Of a stretch of 64,000 nt of DNA, positions 60,494-64,000 are shown one piece after another. The stretch lies in contig NZ_CP014754.1 of assembly GCF_001447155.2 (NCBI RefSeq), positions 372,001 to 436,000 of the forward strand. Direction: 5' to 3'. Within the stretch, counting starts at the first letter, position 1. Every line of letters starts with the position of its first letter. The position numbers and the translations under genes were made by a program. The DNA comes from Marinobacter sp. LQ44. Lineage in GTDB: Bacteria > Pseudomonadota > Gammaproteobacteria > Pseudomonadales > Oleiphilaceae. The notes under the pieces are model-generated. The model searched no databases. It was not told the origin of the DNA and saw nothing but the letters and a program-made list of their open reading frames with translations.

Positions 60494-61225
60494 TCAGCTA
60501 TTGCCACCACGGGCCGCGCGATTGCCTGCCACCTGGGTAGCACTGTCGCAGTTAAGGAAGCTGGAGGTCTGCAGCCAATTCTGGTCCGGGTAGTATTTGA
60601 AGACCAACTGGCCACCTTTGAGGTTGTCCACCACGGTTTGCACCACTTTCTGGTCTACCGCCGGGCAGCCATGACTGCGGCCGATGCGCCCGTATTGATC
60701 CACCCAGTTGCTGTTTACATAGTCTGCACCATGAATCACGATGGCCCGCTGCCTTGCGAGATCGTTAATGCCTGGCTCCAGGCCGTCCAGTCGCAAGGAG
60801 TATCCGTGCATACCACGATAGGATTCACTGGCCTTGAACAGCCCGATGCTAGACTGGTAACTGCCCTCAATGTTCGAGAAGGCGGTTGCCTCTTCGTTGC
60901 CTGAGTTTCTACCGTGAGCAACCAGGTCCCGCAGCAGTAAATCGCCCTGCTCCAGATCAAAAATCCACATCCGTTCCTGGCTCGAATGCAGTGAGAAATC
61001 AATCACCGCAAGCCGTTCTGGCATGGCAACGCCGTTAGCGATGGCGCAGTGTGTGGCTTTGAAGGCTGCCTCAAGCACTTCCGGGTTCAGCTTGGGTGCA
61101 ACACTGGCGAGACGGGCAAGCAACTGGTCATCCAATGACTGGGCCTGGGCCGGTATGGAAATGGCTAAAGAAACCGCCAGGCCGGAAAACAATGAAAAAA
61201 CGCGTCGATTGTGATGCTTGGGCAT
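60494..61225 (-). CDS. Murein L,D-transpeptidase catalytic-domain protein
   Basis: 243 residues with a signal peptide (FSLFSGLAVSLAISIPAQAQ). The YkuD-like catalytic motif is HGADYVNSN followed by GRSHGCPAVDQ, giving His and the nucleophilic Cys. RLAVIDFSLHSSQERMWIFD is the typical start of the domain. It belongs to the subgroup annotated as murein L,D-transpeptidase catalytic domain family, acting on cell-wall peptides in the periplasm. The gene is separated from the Mla operon by 281 bp with divergent promoters. Confidence 0.9.
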   Translation of the reverse strand: MPKHHNRRVFSLFSGLAVSLAISIPAQAQSLDDQLLARLASVAPKLNPEVLEAAFKATHCAIANGVAMPERLAVIDFSLHSSQERMWIFDLEQGDLLLRDLVAHGRNSGNEEATAFSNIEGSYQSSIGLFKASESYRGMHGYSLRLDGLEPGINDLARQRAIVIHGADYVNSNWVDQYGRIGRSHGCPAVDQKVVQTVVDNLKGGQLVFKYYPDQNWLQTSSFLNCDSATQVAGNRAARGGNS

Positions 61226-61506
61226 GCACGTTACCTCAGGATTCAGGAAGATAAGCTACCTGCTTGAAAAGATGCCTTATTCTAACAGAGAATTTTGAGA
61301 CGCCGTTCATTCCGTACAATTTTTAACCGTTCCCATACAAATCGTGGGCGCTTGATCCTCCCTTCCCGCCGCATAACAAGACCGAAACGTGACTGGTCCG
61401 ATCACCGGCAAGGTTACGGAAAACCAAAGATACTGGCAGACCTGGTCCGGAATCTTTAAGCTTGAGAGTATCTTTTCTGGATACCGGACAAGGATTAACG
61501 GCACCT
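61226..61506. other. Divergent intergenic region before the Mla-like operon
   Basis: 281 bp between the L,D-transpeptidase and the STAS-MlaE gene. It must hold both promoters. No operator, terminator or RNA gene was recognised in it. Confidence 0.4.
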
Positions 61507-62658
61507 GTGGCGACTGATTCCGGCTATTTGACGACAGCACACCGCGACACCCCCGGTAACCTTGACTGCAACGGTGACACCCTGACCCTATCCGGCAGTT
61601 GGACCCTCTCCCATTATTCAGTACTCAACCAGCGGGTTACCGCGGTTCAGGCCAGCGGTGCCACGATCAACAACATTCAGTTCGACGAGCTAAGCCGGGT
61701 AGATACGGCAGGGGCGGCGCTTATCGCCCGATTAACAGGCCCGGAACAGGCACTGAGGTTTCTGCAGAATGCCAACCTGCCATATGAACAGCGGGAACTT
61801 CTGATCACCGTTGCCGAGGCGATGGCAGGCGCACCCTGGCAGCCCGCCCGGAAAAACGCTCTGCTGGATTTTCTGGCCGACGTCGGAGAGAAAGTGACCG
61901 CCATTGCCCGCCTGCTCTGGATGCTTGCAGGCTTTATCGGGCAAACCCTCGCCACCCTGTTTTATATCCTGCCCCGGCCAAAGCGGTGGCGCATCACGCC
62001 GATTGTGGCTGCAGTGCATGACACCGGGCTGAATGCCCTGCCCATTGTTGCACTGCTGACCTTTCTGGTGGGCGCCGTTGTCGCCTTTCTGGGAGCTACA
62101 GTGCTGGAAGATTTTGGCGCAACGATTTACACCGTGAATCTTGTGGCTTTTTCGTTCCTGCGGGAGTTTGGCGTTCTGCTGGCAGCCATTTTGCTCGCCG
62201 GGCGCACCGCCAGCTCGTTCACCGCTCACATCGGCGCGATGAAGGTCAATGAAGAGCTCGACGCCATTCGTACCCTGGGTTTGAATCCGGTGGAACTGCT
62301 TGTAGTCCCGCGAGTTCTGGCCATGATGGTCAGCCTGCCAGTGCTCACCTTCATTGGCATGATCTCCGGAATGGTGGGCGGTGCCGCCGTCTGCGCACTG
62401 GTACTGGATATTCCACCAAGTCAGTTTATAGCCATCGTGGAGCGGGATATTGCCCTGAAGCACTTTCTGGTAGGTATTGGAAAGGCCCCTGTATTTGCCT
62501 TCCTGATTGCAGTTATTGGTTGTCTCGAAGGCTTCAAGGTGGCGGGCAGTGCCCAGTCGGTGGGCGAACACACTACCTCCAGCGTGGTTCAGTCGATCTT
62601 TATGGTGATCCTGCTGGACTCCATAGCGGCGTTGTTTTTCATGGAAATGGGCTGGTAA
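61507..62658 (+). CDS. STAS-MlaE fusion: permease of a Mla-like phospholipid transporter
   Basis: 383 residues from a GTG start at 61507 (AAGGA twelve bases upstream; a TTG at 61462 is the alternative). The N-terminal 100 residues (DTLTLSGSWTLSHYSVLNQR, FDELSRVDTAGAALIARLTG) are a STAS domain like MlaB. The rest is MlaE: VVAFLGATVLEDFGATIYTV, LREFGVLLAAILLAGRTASS, FTAHIGAMKVNEELDAIRTL and GMVGGAAVCALVLDIPPSQF. In E. coli MlaB and MlaE are separate; the fusion is common in other proteobacteria. It forms the inner-membrane permease with MlaF and MlaD. Confidence 0.9.
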   Translation: MATDSGYLTTAHRDTPGNLDCNGDTLTLSGSWTLSHYSVLNQRVTAVQASGATINNIQFDELSRVDTAGAALIARLTGPEQALRFLQNANLPYEQRELLITVAEAMAGAPWQPARKNALLDFLADVGEKVTAIARLLWMLAGFIGQTLATLFYILPRPKRWRITPIVAAVHDTGLNALPIVALLTFLVGAVVAFLGATVLEDFGATIYTVNLVAFSFLREFGVLLAAILLAGRTASSFTAHIGAMKVNEELDAIRTLGLNPVELLVVPRVLAMMVSLPVLTFIGMISGMVGGAAVCALVLDIPPSQFIAIVERDIALKHFLVGIGKAPVFAFLIAVIGCLEGFKVAGSAQSVGEHTTSSVVQSIFMVILLDSIAALFFMEMGW

Positions 62659-62661
62659 AAC

Positions 62662-63486
62662 ATGGCGGAAAAGAAGCCGCTCAGCGGCCGGAACTCATCG
62701 ACACCCGTGATCAAAGTGCGAGGGCTCTGCAATCAGTTTGGCGACCATGTGGTTCATAAGGATCTGGACCTGGACCTGTATCCCGGCGAAATTCTTGGGG
62801 TTGTTGGCGGGTCCGGTACGGGCAAATCGGTTTTACTGCGCAGCATCGTGGGCCTCAACACGCCTTCAGACGGCCACATCCAGCTGTTTGATGTCGATCT
62901 CACAGAGCTTCCAGGCGCACAGCGGTCACTCTACGAGCAGCGGTTCGGCGTGCTTTTTCAGGGTGGCGCCCTGTTTACCTCGCTGAATCTGATGCAAAAC
63001 GTTTCACTGCCACTGGTCGAGCACGCGGGTCTTACCCGAACGGAGGCCGAGGAACTTGCCCGGATGAAGCTGGCACTGACCGGGCTGCCAGCAGATGCCG
63101 CCCTGAAATACCCGGCCGAGCTTTCCGGTGGTATGGTGAAGCGAGCCGCCCTGGCCCGCGCCCTGGCGCTGGACCCGGAAGTGCTGTTTCTGGACGAACC
63201 CACAGCGGGGCTGGACCCGATCGGCGCGGCAGCGTTCGACGAACTGATCGTGACCCTGAGGAACGCCCTTGGGCTGACAGTATTTCTTGTTACCCACGAT
63301 CTGGATACGCTGTACACAACCTGTGACCGGGTAGCCGTATTGTCCCGTAAACAAGTGCTGGTGGCAGACACACTTGAAAACGTAGCCAGGACAGATGACA
63401 AATGGATACAGGAATACTTTCATGGCCCCAGGGGGCGGGCCGCAATCGATGCACATAACCGGCTGACCAGACAGGAGCCCGTTTAA
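62662..63486 (+). CDS. mlaF: MlaF-like ABC transporter ATPase
   Basis: 274 residues. Walker A VVGGSGTGKSVLLRSIVGLN, Q-loop VLFQGGALFTSLNLMQNVSL, signature LSGGMVKRAALARALALDPE, Walker B VLFLDEPTAGLDPIGAAAFD and H-loop FLVTHDLDTL. The SGGMVKR and FQGGALF variants are typical of MlaF. It starts 3 bp after mlaE and shares one base with the next start. Confidence 0.94.
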   Translation: MAEKKPLSGRNSSTPVIKVRGLCNQFGDHVVHKDLDLDLYPGEILGVVGGSGTGKSVLLRSIVGLNTPSDGHIQLFDVDLTELPGAQRSLYEQRFGVLFQGGALFTSLNLMQNVSLPLVEHAGLTRTEAEELARMKLALTGLPADAALKYPAELSGGMVKRAALARALALDPEVLFLDEPTAGLDPIGAAAFDELIVTLRNALGLTVFLVTHDLDTLYTTCDRVAVLSRKQVLVADTLENVARTDDKWIQEYFHGPRGRAAIDAHNRLTRQEPV

Positions 63487-64000
63487 TGGAGCCAAAGGCC
63501 CATCACGTTATTATCGGACTGTTCACGCTGGCTGCAGTGACGGCTGCTTTACTGTTTGCGCTCTGGCTGGGCAAGTCCACCGCAGACCGCGAGTGGGCGT
63601 ACTACCAGATAGGTTTTGATCATCCTGTGGGCGGGCTGTCAAAAGGCAATCCAGTGTTATACAGCGGCGTTCCGGTTGGCGATGTTCTCGAGCTGTCCCT
63701 GGCACCAGACAATCCCGCCCATGTTCGGGTGCTGGTGCGTGTGGATCGCGACATCCCGGTACGGGAGAACACCCGGGCGGAGCTGGTTCTTGCCAATATT
63801 ACCGGCAGCATGAGTGTCCAGTTCACCGGCGGCACAACCGACAGCCCGGTACTTCAGGGTAACCGTGATAACCCACCGCTCATCAACGCACAGCCATCGG
63901 CGTTTTCCAACCTGCTGAACAACGGTGAGGCCATGATCTCCAGTGCAGAACAACTGTTAACCAGCATGAACCGCTTGCTTGCGTCAGAGAATCTGGAGAA
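63486..64000 (+). CDS. MlaD-like MCE-domain protein, N-terminal part (3' end outside window)
   Basis: 171 codons to the window edge. A cytoplasmic start, one membrane helix (HHVIIGLFTLAAVTAALLFA), then the MCE domain (FDHPVGGLSKGNPVLYSGVP, VGDVLELSLAPDNPAHVRVL, ANITGSMSVQFTGGT). MCE proteins form hexameric rings that carry lipid across the periplasm. The ATG overlaps the mlaF TAA by one base. It likely continues as a longer MlaD-like protein. Confidence 0.9.
   Translation, partial: MEPKAHHVIIGLFTLAAVTAALLFALWLGKSTADREWAYYQIGFDHPVGGLSKGNPVLYSGVPVGDVLELSLAPDNPAHVRVLVRVDRDIPVRENTRAELVLANITGSMSVQFTGGTTDSPVLQGNRDNPPLINAQPSAFSNLLNNGEAMISSAEQLLTSMNRLLASENLE

Noticed and set aside
1..64000. CRISPR array, prophage or integrative element
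   Set aside because: No regularly spaced repeats, no integrase, phage or conjugation genes; the only mobile element seen is the IS1182-like one.

Overview
The window looks like chromosomal DNA of a marine gammaproteobacterium, most likely Marinobacter or a close relative. This is inferred from moderately high GC, tight operons with ATGA-type overlaps, and the mix of a Mqo-type malate oxidase, type II secretion genes, DabAB, a pirin cluster, an RES-Xre module and a Mla-like lipid transport operon. No marker gene for a firm taxonomic call was seen.

Layout. 1-3.7 kb: start of a SelO-type gene (minus), a PPOX-fold flavoprotein, a divergent MocR regulator, a decayed WYL/YafY-type regulator and a glutathione S-transferase. 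3.7-9 kb: a LysR regulator divergent from a YcaC-like hydrolase, followed by a membrane-tethered ABM-domain protein and a pirin; then an ICMT-like methyltransferase and malate:quinone oxidoreductase. 9.1-11.8 kb: yebG behind a clear LexA box, a zinc alcohol dehydrogenase and a stand-alone FabH-like KAS III. 11.8-15.7 kb: sulfate ABC importer sbp-cysT-cysW-cysA. 15.7-20.8 kb: the inorganic-carbon pump dabB-dabA with a divergent NhaR-like LysR gene. 20.8-24.7 kb: a flavin monooxygenase, a GntR regulator overlapping a bile-acid-symporter-family transporter, and a J-like membrane protein.

24.8-30 kb: an apparent operon of TonB-dependent receptor, lone periplasmic binding protein and hybrid histidine kinase. 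30-32 kb: glutathione reductase and a GNAT protein. 32-41.5 kb: type II secretion genes gspE-F-G-H-I-J-K-L-M on the minus strand, divergent from gspC plus a LapG-like cysteine protease; gspD is absent. 41.6-46.4 kb: an alkyl-DHAP-synthase-like flavoprotein, a GlpD-like dehydrogenase and an FGGY kinase in one operon. 46.4-47.6 kb: an Xre-RES toxin-antitoxin pair. 47.6-54.6 kb: a MacA-MacB-NodT efflux operon and a GAF-GGDEF-EAL protein.

54.9-57.7 kb: a cold-shock gene and a convergent short-chain dehydrogenase. An IS1182-like element sits between them, inserted in what looks like their shared terminator hairpin, which is now present as a perfect 18-bp repeat on each side. 57.8-61.2 kb: a DadA-like oxidase, tRNA-Gly and tRNA-Cys, a START-domain secreted protein and an L,D-transpeptidase. 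61.5-64 kb: a Mla-type operon (STAS-MlaE fusion, MlaF, and the start of MlaD) cut by the window end.

The most interesting points are the receptor/binding-protein/kinase operon, the AGPS-GlpD-kinase operon, the T2SS locus that lacks its secretin and carries a LapG-like protease, and the terminator-targeted IS.
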